A stretch of 64,000 bases of DNA from Anaspis maculata. Lineage: Eukaryota; Arthropoda; Insecta; Coleoptera; Scraptiidae. Both the position numbers and the translations under genes were made by a program. Below the pieces are notes generated by a model. The model was not told the origin of the DNA. It ran no database searches and worked only from the letters and a program-made list of their open reading frames with translations. Every line of letters starts with the position of its first letter. The stretch's first letter is position 1. Location: positions 33,227,681 through 33,291,680 of the forward strand of contig OX421965.1 in the NCBI GenBank assembly GCA_949128115.1, in the 5' to 3' direction. Positions 35,587 through 45,513 of the stretch are shown here, piece after piece.

Positions 35587-37028
35587 CCGGGTGATCATTT
35601 GAAGACTATCCACCTGCAATATTTCCTGATTCCCAGTGCAAATGTCTTTGAGAAAAAACAGGTTGATTTTTATATCGAGGGGGACATCTAAAACATACAT
35701 TGGAGAATATATATCTTGAGCCCCCTCGCCCCCACTCACCCCAACTTTGAAATTTTAAATGACACTCTCTACCTTGCGATATATCAAATTGAAGGAAACT
35801 GAATTCTCTTTCTAAAAAAATATTTTGAAATTTTCCAACTCCACTCCCCGTTCTTCCTAAAATTCTCTGAGTGTCCAAGTTATTATTCTTGACCTTTATT
35901 TCCCTTCAATACAGTCAACGTCATCCTGCACAGCATCGAAGAAGAAAATTTTGTATAAAAAAAGTGTCACCCAAATTCACCCCTTCGCTCCCCCCACCTG
36001 ACCTTAAAAATCTAAAATGTCAATACCCACTTTGTAATGCATTAAATTGAAGGAAATTGAATTCTCTTCCCGGAAAAGATTTTTTCACAATTTTTAAAGC
36101 CCCCCATTTCCCCCCTAGAATACTCCAAATGGCCAATTTATTGGGGGAGAGGTAGAAAATTTGAAAAAAATTCTTTTCGGAAAGAGAATTCAATTCCCTT
36201 CAATTTGATGTATCACAAAATAGGTGGTGTTTTGTTAAATCTGGGAGTTGAGGAGGGCGAGAGCAAAGGGGTGAATTTGAGTAGCACTTTTCCCGCCAAA
36301 AATTTTCTTCTTCGATGCTATCTAGGATGACGCCGACTGAATTGAGAAAAAAATGAGGGGTCCAGAATATAAAATGGGACAGTCAGAGAATTTTTAGGGA
36401 AAATGGGGTGGGGTTAAAAATTTTGGAAATGTTTTTTTCAGAAAGAAAATTTAATTTTCTTCAAAATAATTTTTATGTATCGCAAGGTGGGTAGTGTCAT
36501 TTGAAATTCCAAAGTTGGGGTGAGTGGGGGCGAAGGGGGTAAATATAGAAACTTGCCAATGTATGTTTTAGAAATTTAGATGTCCCCCCCCCCCCCGATA
36601 TAAAAATCGACCTGTTTTTGCTCGAAAAAATATTCACTAGGAATCGGGAGTTATTGCATGTGGATAGTTTTCAAATGATCATCCGGCAGTGGCGTATTTA
36701 TGGAGGTGGCATGGGGGGCGTGTGCTGTGATAATAATAATAAGAAGAAAGTATACCGGCAGAAGAACAGGCGCGCTCCGATAATGTTGAAAATTTAAAAA
36801 TGCGTATACCCAATTTCGTTGTATAATTTGTAATAACGTTCTACCCTTCTACACAATAATTATTACTTAGTCCAAATTTTTGCTGTTTATTGATGGATGG
36901 AGGCATTTTGTCTGCCTTCTGTTCAACCCCCCTCCCCCTCCCAAAACACCTTCTCCAGTATGTTGCATTAAAAAAAATCACCTTGCCTCCCCCCATCCAA
37001 AATCTCTAAATACGCCACTGTCACCCGG
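35587..37028. mobile_element. Foldback element with a hAT-like insertion in its right end
   Basis: CCGGGTGATCATTTGAAGAC at the left is inverted at the right (GTTTTCAAATGATC, then ATCCGG/CACCCGG split by the insertion), with TA at 35585-35586 and 37029-37030. Further arm pairs are AAAACAGGTTGATTTTTATATC against GATATAAAAATCGACCTGTTTT, and runs with CCCCACTCACCCC against GGGGTGAGTGGGG. Non-coding. Confidence 0.75.
36687..37020. mobile_element. hAT-like MITE, 334 bp, nested
   Basis: The ends are CAGTGGCGTATTTA and its inverse TAAATACGCCACTG. The flanks are TCATCCGG (36679-36686) and TCACCCGG (37021-37028), an 8 bp duplication with one mismatch, as made by hAT transposases. The target is the last eight bases of the surrounding foldback. 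Confidence 0.8.
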
Positions 37029-37504
37029 TATTATTAGCCTAATCAGAGACAAATGCCAAATGCCTCTTGATTTTGGAAGTTATTGATTGAAATTTAAAAC
37101 AGAAAAAACTATATTTGAAAGGCTGTGGTTGAAGGTTTTCAAAGAAAAAATGCAGTATGCTTAATCGTAAAGACGAATACTAGCCCTGCATAGCATATTC
37201 GAGATGTAGGCAAAGCGACTAGCTAGGCCTCATTTTTCTTTTTTCATTAACTTTTGTGTAATTTTTCGTTCCCTACATTTTTTATTAAATCATGTGGAAC
37301 AAGGCAAAGACTCCATAATCCTGTGTAATTGAAGCTTTACTATGGTATACTTCAATATGTTAATCTCATGAATAGTTAGGTACTGAGAAACAACAATGTC
37401 ACCAAATTAATGCCCCTGACGGTAAGCATGACGGCATCCATACAACATAGACGCTCTTATTTGGAAACCTACATTATAGACGTATCCCCTCATCTGTGTA
37501 ATAT
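37029..37504. other. Intergenic, nothing recognised
   Basis: No exon or repeat pair is supportable in this stretch. Confidence 0.35.
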
Positions 37505-37877
37505 TGTTACGAATTTGCGTTGGGTACTTTTATCATTAAGAGACGAGAACAAATAAACACACACTGTTTATCACTGCTTACTACTGAATACACGTCAAAT
37601 AAATATGCCGATGTACTCGCTATTGCCGCCGTTGAAATCTGACTCGTCCAGGCGACCCCATGCTTATAAACTGGTGTCGTATTTTCGAGAACACTCCAGC
37701 AATGCCTGGCAGTCCGTTCGCGTGTATTCTGGCAAGTCTGGAAAATTCGCACCTCCGCCAATTGTGCAGATGTGTCTTCTCGCGCGTCGGGATCTCCAGC
37801 CTACTTGAACAATCCAGAACCACCGCGTTTGCTCTCGAATGTGATGGAATCGCACGAGAGCCTCGCAGTTCGTAACA
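37505..37877 (+). mobile_element. Solo LTR, ~373 bp, start of duplicated block C
   Basis: It begins TGTTACGAATTTGCG and ends AGTTCGTAACA. The flanks are ATAT and GTAT, an imperfect 4 bp duplication. AATAAA-like motifs occur at 37553 and 37595. The right half is repeated at 43815-44030 upstream of gene D, in the same position relative to the phosphatase gene. That suggests the LTR was already present when the block duplicated. Confidence 0.6.
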
Positions 37878-38443
37878 GTATACAACGGCCATTGTTGAAG
37901 CTGGGATTGACCTTCGCGGCACTAAATTCAGGGACACCTGAATAACGACCGTTCAAATCTTTGGGTATGGAAACGTGGATAATAGATTCGTTCTAGACTA
38001 CTCATTTGCGGATGATTTTCGGAACCCTTTCCGGCCCAGAGACGGCATATGGCGTCTATTTAAACGCAACTTTACAAATTCACACAAACAAACTCTGTAT
38101 TATGCGTACTTACTCGTAACTTCCACTCGTACCCTAGCACTCTGAAGGGTGCATCCTGATAAAACCGCACTGCTGTTGGAAAAACCTTGACCTCGCTTTC
38201 TTTGACGTGAAATTTTACTGAAGCTCGGTACTTATTTTTTTGAAAACAGCTCATTTGAAGTTACATTAGCCAGCAATAAAACGCGTCGAGAAAAGTTTTA
38301 TTGTATACCTACAATTATTGTTTATAAAAAATCCGCACTATGGACAAATTTAAGCATCTTCTCTTTTGTAGGTATCTACACAAACACCAGTTATTTTTCG
38401 AGATACATCTCGCACAGCGTTGGGCAAGTACCTTTTGGAAAAG
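37878..38443 (+). promoter_or_regulatory. Shared 5' flank of genes C, D and E (copy C)
   Basis: This stretch is repeated upstream of gene D (44040-44400 and 45318-45513) and gene E (60650-61211). Shared landmarks are AACGACCGTTCA, ATTCGTTTTAGACTA or close forms, AAACGCGTCGAGAAAAGTTT, TTGTATACCT and CA(T/C)CAGTTATTTTTCGAGATA. The CATCAGTTA motif is a plausible initiator. A TATAAAAA at 38333 is about 55 bases upstream of it, more than the usual spacing. Confidence 0.5.
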
Positions 38444-40531
38444 ATGTTGGGCTTGACACTGATCATCTTGTTTGGTGTCAAGGATGTCATCTGTGATGAC
38501 CCCGTTTTGGTCCACGCTGTAAGTTTTCCAGTGTTTTTTGCGACTTGCTACTGGCTATAGGTATTTTCAACTTGTATTAGATTTTCAGGCATGGGAACAG
38601 AACAATGGAACCCGGGTACGCTTATCCCAACGATCCTTACAAAGACTACCAGTTTTGGCCCTACGGCTCAGGCCAGCTAACTGATGTAAGTATTCAGAAC
38701 AAACCGTTTAGAGAGTTTTCTTTACTCCATCTCATCGCTAGCTTATAGAATTCAAAACAGCAGTAAGTAAGTACCTACTAGAGAAGGTACCTACACTCGG
38801 AATCAAAAAACCTGAAACAGGTTTTTCAGTACTCATCGACAGGTTTATGAGTTTTGGCTTTCTTGTCAGTCTTGTCGTCACTGTGATAACAAGCTAAATC
38901 AGTAGTGGAACCACGAGCACTCGACAGTTGTCGATCTCGACAATTTTCCCTTTCCTCTCAACACCCTTCACCCTAATTTCCCCTTTTTCCTCTACACCCT
39001 TTACCCTTTAGAAAAGGGGAAATTGTCGAGATCGACAACTGCCGAGTGCTCGTGGTCCTACCACAGTATACTTTGCGTGAAATAAGTACCTTCTGTTTTT
39101 TTGTTGCTTTTGTATTATTTTTTGGGCTGCATAGAAGATTTTACTTTCCCGGCCCCCCACGAACTCGGAGGGAAAGTATCTTCTATAGCTTCATGCTTTT
39201 TTAGGAAAGTCCTAGTATCATTTATTTTTTGACATAATTATTCTTATCGATTGTGAAATGTTTTCTATTGAAACCTGGACTACCTCCACCTAGATACTCA
39301 ACGGAAGGTCATTTGCAGAAGGGAAAGGCGCGAGAATACAAGTTGGGAGCCTTTCTGCGCCAAAGATACGACAGTTTTCTTGGTGACGTGTATACGCCAG
39401 GGATAGTGGATGCACGTAGCACGGAAATGAGCAGGACCAAAATGTCTTTGGAATTGGTCCTGGCCTCACTGTTTCCACCTGGAACCCCAAATCTTTGGCA
39501 AGAAGGTCTCAACTGGCAGCCCATTCCGTACAATTATGAAAAATTTGTGAACGACAAAGTGAGTCACAGCTCCCAGATCCAAGGTCTCCTTTTATCACTT
39601 TTTTTCTCCACAAAGCTGATGTTTGCACTGGCCAATCCAGATTTCATCAAAGCTTACGACTTGCTGAAACAAAGAGCCGACATCCAAGCCAAATTCTTAG
39701 AGTTTCGAGGGCTCTACTCTTACTTAACGGAATATACTGGATGGAACGTGACAGATTATGACGGAGCATTCAATGTGTACAACGCTCTATCAACTGAGGT
39801 ACCTATTAAATTTTCTCCAGACACATTGGGGCTTATCATGGTGGATCTTGTAATTGAAGCAATATTATAATTCAGACAAAAAACCATTGTTGCAAATCGC
39901 AACGTTAGTAGATTAACAAAATTGCCTACAAATATTGTTTCAATCACGCAAGAGTCACCGTAATAAGACCCAGTGTAACAAAATCTCAAATGACTATTTT
40001 CCAGAGCGATTTAGACCTTGTCCTTCCAGACTGGGCCAAAAGTGTGTTCCCAGAAATGGTGGAACAAGTCGCTGTTTTGTCGTACGGCTTGAAAACTTCC
40101 ACGCTGGAATTGAAAAGACTGACTGCCGGTCCGCTTTTGCAAAAAATCGTGATGGACACATTGGATAAGTTCAATGGCCATTTGGATCCACCAGATCGCA
40201 AAATATTCCTGTATTCTGGTCACGAGTTCAACGTTGCCACCATGTTGACCACGTTGGGTGTTTATGATTGGAAAGTGCCACCGTATGGTAGCTGTATTTT
40301 GTTTGAAGTGCATGAAGTTGAAGGTGTGCCTGGGATTAAGGTACTACCGATACTCTCAACAACTGGGCATTTGAAAATGATCAAATCAACTTAAGATCTT
40401 TTTGATTTCAGATTTTTTATCATAATTATCGACAGGAACAACCTCAGCTTTTGACGTTACCAGGATGCAAAGAATTTTGTCCTTTGGAGCAATTTGTGAC
40501 CTTGGTTCAAGACTATTTTCCATTACCGTGA
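38444..40531 (+). CDS. Histidine acid phosphatase-like, gene C (RHGNRTM/HE variant)
   Basis: Six exons: 38444-38518, 38581-38685, 39319-39558, 39616-39798, 40005-40340 and 40412-40531, about 352 residues, ending in TGA. A signal peptide (MLGLTLIILFGVKDVIC) is followed by DDPVLVHA. Exon 2 begins at a TATTAG acceptor and reads IFRHGNRTMEPG: Arg, His and Arg of RHGxR are kept, but the usual Pro is Met. Exon 3 has ARSTEMSRTKMSLELVL. Exon 5 has SGHEFNV, where the catalytic Asp is Glu, and fuses two exons that are separate in A and B. CKEFC is in the last exon. AATAAA lies at 40582. Expected to be secreted. An acidic residue is retained next to the catalytic His, so activity is possible, but specificity has probably changed. 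No stop or frameshift is seen. Confidence 0.84.
38903..39064. mobile_element. Foldback MITE in intron 2 of gene C
   Basis: GTGGAACCACGAGCACTCGA and CAGTTGTCGATCTCGACAATTT at the left are inverted at the right (AAATTGTCGAGATCGACAACTG, CGAGTGCTCGTGGTCC). The corresponding intron of gene D (47220-47250) reads AAATCAGTGTATACTTCGTG without it, an empty site that dates the insertion after the C/D split. Confidence 0.75.
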
Positions 40532-40685
40532 AAAAATATTTCAGGTGCCTACCTGCACGCAACAACAAGACTGTTTTACCTAATAAATATTTTAATAAAC
40601 TAATCGAGAAAGTGAAAATTCTAGGGAATAATCAATTGGTTTATGGGTGCATACTCAATTGCTCTCTTGATCAGCTCTAAGTATA

Positions 40686-41603
40686 CATGGTGTCCGTTTT
40701 TCGAGGCTAAGCATGGGTATCTCGCTTATCTTAAGAGATACAGAGTCGGTTGAATTAGAAAAAAGTTGCGAATTTTCATGACGATCAATGATTCAAGAAG
40801 ATATTTGACTTGTCAGTTTTAGTTTTCGAGATATCGAGAAAAAACAGAAATTTGTAAATTTTGTTTTTATTTTTTATTTGAAAAACGGTTGAAGGTAGCT
40901 TTTTCTAGTTAAGACATTGTGAAGGCACTTTTTCAAGGGAAATTCAATGTTGCCAAAATCTTCATTCTAGCTTTCAAAACAACCGAGATATGACATTCAA
41001 CTTTTTTTTCTCCTATGGGCGTCATATTGGATTTTGACATTTTTGAATACAATATTTTTTTCTGGTTACAACGATGTGTCACATGCCACTGTTGAATTCA
41101 TGCTTTAGAGCGCAAATTTAATTTTTTATTTTTCAAAGAGTGCTTTGGAAACAAAATCAGCACCGACAATAAAAAAAAACGTAAATGTCAAACGTTTATT
41201 CAACAATGACATGTGACACATCGTTCCAACCAGAAAAGAATACCGTATTCAAAAATATCAAAATCCAATATGGCGCCCATCAGAGAAAAAAGTTAATTGT
41301 CGTATCTCGGTTGCTTTGAAAGCTAAAATAAAGATTTTGGCAGCTTTGGATTCCCCTTGAAAAAGTGCCCTGACAATGTCTAGATTAGAAAAGGCCACCT
41401 TCAACCGTTTGTTAAATAAAAAATAAAAACAAAAATTCAAATTTCTGCTTTTTCACAATATCTCGAAAACGAAAATCGATACGTCAAATTTCTTTTTGGA
41501 TCATTGATCGTCATGAAAATGCGCAACTTTTTCCTGATTTAACCGACTTTGTATCTCTCAAGATAAGCGAGATACCCATGCTTAGCCTCGAAAAACGGAC
41601 CTG
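40686..41603. mobile_element. Foldback element, 'GTCCGTTTTTTGAGGCTAAG' family copy 2
   Basis: CATGGTGTCCGTTTTTCGAG at the left and CTCGAAAAACGGACCTG at the right, with TA outside. Same family as 21006-21926, with one changed terminal base and a short loss at the right end. The empty site is preserved downstream of gene D (GATCGTCTATATTTTACC, 49178-49191), so it inserted after the C/D duplication. Confidence 0.8.
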
Positions 41604-42559
41604 TATATTTTACCTTTCACCCCTTAGCTTAGGTTTGAGTTACGACCGGTGAGAAATAAAAAAAATAATGTCAAATATATCTTTCTGAGCATAGAACGTT
41701 TATTGTGCCTGATTTTATAATTTTACTACACGTTCATTATTGAGAAAACTACATTGGACTTTCACGATTTTATTATAAGACAAACGTTAGAATACAATCT
41801 GTAAGGCAAAAGAAAGCAGGGTAGACAGAAAAATGGAGAACAGTATAGCTTAAGAATTAACGAACATGAGGTGGATATGTCCTGGAACGAGACCAAAATA
41901 GTTATTTATGTACCATGGGCATAAAGTGCTACTTTTTTTAAAAAACGCACTTCAGCGCAAGGTGCATACAATGTTTTTTGCACTGGCTAGTGCAAGACTG
42001 AAAATTTTGAGTTATTGAGTCGTTGAGAAATTGTCATGGCAGCGCTGATTACTTGGTGGTACTATTCTGTGGTGGTACGTCGCACGATCTACCATGCGAT
42101 AACATAATTCGGAATTGGGGTAGGCTGTTCCCCAAGAAAGCAGCTTGACATCCTGAAATTTAACCAGGTCATAGCCTACCAGATCGTATGGACGAGTGGC
42201 AGGTAACCTCTATCACCTATCTTGAACACGTAGCTGCCGGGGCCCCATCGCTTACTAGCATAAAACAGGTACCTATTTATTGGTTTTAGTATGTAAACGT
42301 GCTAGTTTTGTTGTTCTTGTAGTCTTCCGTGTTCCCTACAAATTGAAGTCCATTTTACATCGCATTAAGTAGTTACGTCAAAATAGAAGGTGACGTCTCC
42401 TCTGACGGATCAAGAGCGCTCGTTGCCATGACGACTTTTTTGCCCAAGGGCTAAAAAGAGTCACTTTAGGCCCTGTTTTGAGGTCGTAAAAAAACACATT
42501 TAATATAGGTAGTGCAAAAAGTATTTTTTATCCAAATACATTTTCAGATGTAGGTATAG
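41604..42559. other. 3' part of duplicated block C, then unassigned
   Basis: 41604-41760 parallels 49185-49250 (TGCCTGATTTTATAATTTTACTACAC versus TGCTTGATTTTATGATTTTACTACAC), marking the 3' side of the duplicated block. The rest has no recognisable gene or repeat. Confidence 0.45.
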
Positions 42560-42850
42560 TCAGTATGTTGTCACGAAACTTGATGGAGACCACGACGTGT
42601 GAATAAGACACACACCTGCACAACTAGCGGAGGAGCCGTGCTTCGACAAGAATCTTACCGAGATATTCGCGAAACCAGTAGACTTCTCTAGAGTTCTCAC
42701 GAGTCTCACGATAGACGTGCGCCCAATTATGGAATACTGGAACGACAATGGCAGTGACGAGAACCTTCGAGGCCGTTCCGGAAGAAGCTGGAATATTCCC
42801 GAATACAAAATGCGGGTGTATGAGGTGTCATGGCTATCGAGTAGGTCATA
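42560..42850 (-). mobile_element. LTR-like repeat fragment, reverse orientation
   Basis: CACACCTGCACAACTAGCGGAGGAGCCGTGC is the reverse complement of the core shared with 17.8 kb and 37.7 kb, and the flanking CGAGGCCGTTCCGGAAGAAGC also matches 17.6 kb inverted. Boundaries are uncertain. The minus-strand frame of 82 codons here is not a gene. Confidence 0.45.
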
Positions 42851-43814
42851 GTTTAATAAACAGGGAGAGTGTAAACAACAGTTAATTATGGTATCAAGGT
42901 GCCTCTATGTAAGTTCGCAGCGCCGCGCCGGATCTAGGGGGGGGTGCAAACCGGGGCATATGCTTCTGGCGGACAAATGAAGGGGCGTCAAAAATAGGTG
43001 TGATTTCATATCACAAACAAAAAATTATGGAACTATCATTTTGCTGTTCATCTTTTTGCGAAAGTATTCAAATATGGTTCCCGACAACCTCGCCCGCCAA
43101 CGATAATACATTATTTCTAAAAGACTGTCGCGACAGCGCGCATGGGCGACAAGCGGTCTATAGTGGCCTTTGGCGTATCGACCCAATTTGACGCCAAAAG
43201 CAAAGCCGAAACAAAATTGCGCCGGGAGAACTAGAACTGGAGAAATAAAGTGTTCTATTCTCTTATCTTGATAATAAATAAAACAATTGGCCACACCACA
43301 CTGCTCAAAAAGGGATTACGCAAAGATAAAAAAAAACACCACCGCAACAGTGCAAATTTCGTTTCAGAAAATCTCAAAATTTCAGAATAGTCATTGCATA
43401 TTGAGTTACACATCATACTGACCATTTTGATGAGTTCTTTTCAATGCAGTTTGCATTTTGACAAAATTCTTATTGATTCTCATTGTATAATTACATAAAA
43501 ACGTGTTTTTCCAGATTTTTTTTTCTATCATATAGAATGAAAACCGCTGGAACGTTTGGGAAACTTTTTGCACTTGTCCATTGAAACTTTTCAACGCCTT
43601 TTCAATGACATATCACTCAATATTGTGCAGTGTAAAAAAAAACTTGGCCAACATTTTGAGATGCCCCCGAACTTAGAGTTGTGGTGAAGTAGTTTTATTG
43701 ACATATCAAATTTGATCAGAAAAACCAGCTGAATTCAACGGTCTTCAACGCAACTCGCTAGCTTCAACGGATGTTGAGAAAAATGGGGGTGGACATGTTT
43801 TTTGAATGGCTCTG
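42851..43814. other. Intergenic, nothing recognised
   Basis: A GC-rich patch at 42915-42965 (GCGCCGCGCCGGATCTAGGG) may be the end of an unidentified element. No gene or paired repeat is supportable elsewhere in the stretch. Confidence 0.3.
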
Positions 43815-44401
43815 TATACTGGTGTCATGTTTCCGAGAATACTCAAGCAGGGCCTGGCAATCCGTTCGCGCGTGTATTCTGGCAAGCTCTAGGAAGTCCG
43901 CACCTCCGCCAATTGTGCAGATGTGTCTTTCTCGCACGTCGAGATCTCCAACTTACTTGAGCAATCCAGAACCACCGCGTTTACTCTTGAACGTGGGAGG
44001 ATCGCACGATAGCCTCGCAGTTCCTAACAGTAATATCGGCTGTTGTTGATGCTCAGACGGGACATCTGTATAACGACCGTTCATTTCAATTAAATTTATT
44101 TTATCGAAGTCGAGGAATCTTTGGGGATGTACCTACCTATATCTTAGATTCGTTTTAGACTATTAATGGATTTGTGAAAAGGATCTATGATGATGATGAG
44201 GGCTTAAGTTTTAACCCCCTTTCCAGCCCAGAGACGCCATATAGTCATAGCCATAAACTCTGTACTATGTACTCTAGTTTCCACTGGTACCCTAGCTCTC
44301 TTGAAGGGTGTCATCCAGATAAAGCCGCACAGCTGTTGGAAACAGCTTGACCTTGCCTCTTTGACGTGAAACGTGAAATTTCACTGAACGCTCAGTACAT
44401 A
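43815..44401 (+). promoter_or_regulatory. Block D 5' flank with truncated LTR
   Basis: 43815-44030 is the right half of the LTR at 37505-37877. It is followed by the shared phosphatase flank (TATAACGACCGTTCATTTCA, TCATCCAGATAAAGCCGCAC). At 44400 the flank is interrupted by a foldback and resumes at 45318. Confidence 0.55.
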
Positions 44402-45317
44402 CAGGGTTATTCAAAAGTCCGGAATAAAATTCATATTTTTTTTTCCATATCCATTTCGGAAAAAACGCTCGGACAGGTCGATTTCTAAAAACGGTAAGCC
44501 GTTTTTTCATGACACGTGTCATGTTCTACCGTCAACCCCCTAACCCCAAGCCACCCTAAGTATTTTTTTTCGAATGACGCCCTATGGCTTGTGGGGGCTC
44601 GTTGGAAAGCTTGTCAAAAACTTTATTCAGATCTACCATTGAAAATTAGATCAGACGTTTAATCATGAAGTTTTGAGGAACCCCAGTTTTACTTAACAGT
44701 CCGGAAAAAAACTCATATTTTTTTTCCAAATTTATTTCGGAAAAAAACGCTCGAACAGGTCGATTTCTAAAAACGGTAAGCCGTTTTTCCATGACACGTG
44801 TCATGTTCTACCGTCAACCCCTCGACCCCAAGCCACCCTTAGTATTTTACATGCCATTTTTTACAAATGGCACCCGGCAAATGGGTGGCTTGGGGTTAGG
44901 GGGTTGACAGTAGAACATTACACGTGTCATGAAAAAACGGCTTACCGTTTTTAGAAATCGACCTGTTCGAGCGTTTTTTCCGAAATAGATATCGAAAAAA
45001 GTTATGAATTTTATTCCAGACTGTTGAGTAAAATTGAGGTTCCTCAAAACTTCATGGTGAAGCGTCCGATCCAATTTTCAATGGTAGATCTGAATAGAGT
45101 ATTTGACAAGCTTTCCAACGAGCCCCCACAAGCCATAGGATGCCATTTGAAAAAAAATACTAAGGGTGGCTTGGGGTTAGGGGGTTGACGGTAGAACATG
45201 ACACGTGTCATGAAAAAACGGCTTACCGTCTTTAGAAGTCGACCTGTTCGAGCGTTTTTTCCGGAATAAATATGGAAAAAAATTATGAATCTTATTCCGG
45301 ACTTTTGAATAACCCTG
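44402..45317. mobile_element. Four-module palindrome in the 5' flank of gene D
   Basis: CAGGGTTATTCAAAAGTCCG is inverted at the right end (CGGACTTTTGAATAACCCTG), with TA on both sides. Each arm holds two tandem ~300 bp modules, each with GAACAGGTCGATTTCTAAAA, AAACGGTAAGCCGTTTTT, CATGACACGTGTCATG and GGTTGACGG or its complement. CAGTCCGGA repeats at the inner module start (44698). Gene E has the empty site (CTCAGTACATAAATATACTC, 60973-60992). A single diverged module lies at 59345-59515. Confidence 0.85.
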
Positions 45318-45513
45318 TATACTCATCAAATGGCTCATTTGAGGTTACATTATCCGATAAAACGCGTCTAGAAAAGTTTGATTGTATACCTATGATTGCA
45401 CTATGGACAAATTAGGGCATGAGTAGTTTTTATGTAGGTATTTATACAATCATCAGTTATTTTTCGAGATAGGTACATCTCGCACTGCGGTGAGCAAATA
45501 ACTTTTGAAAAAG

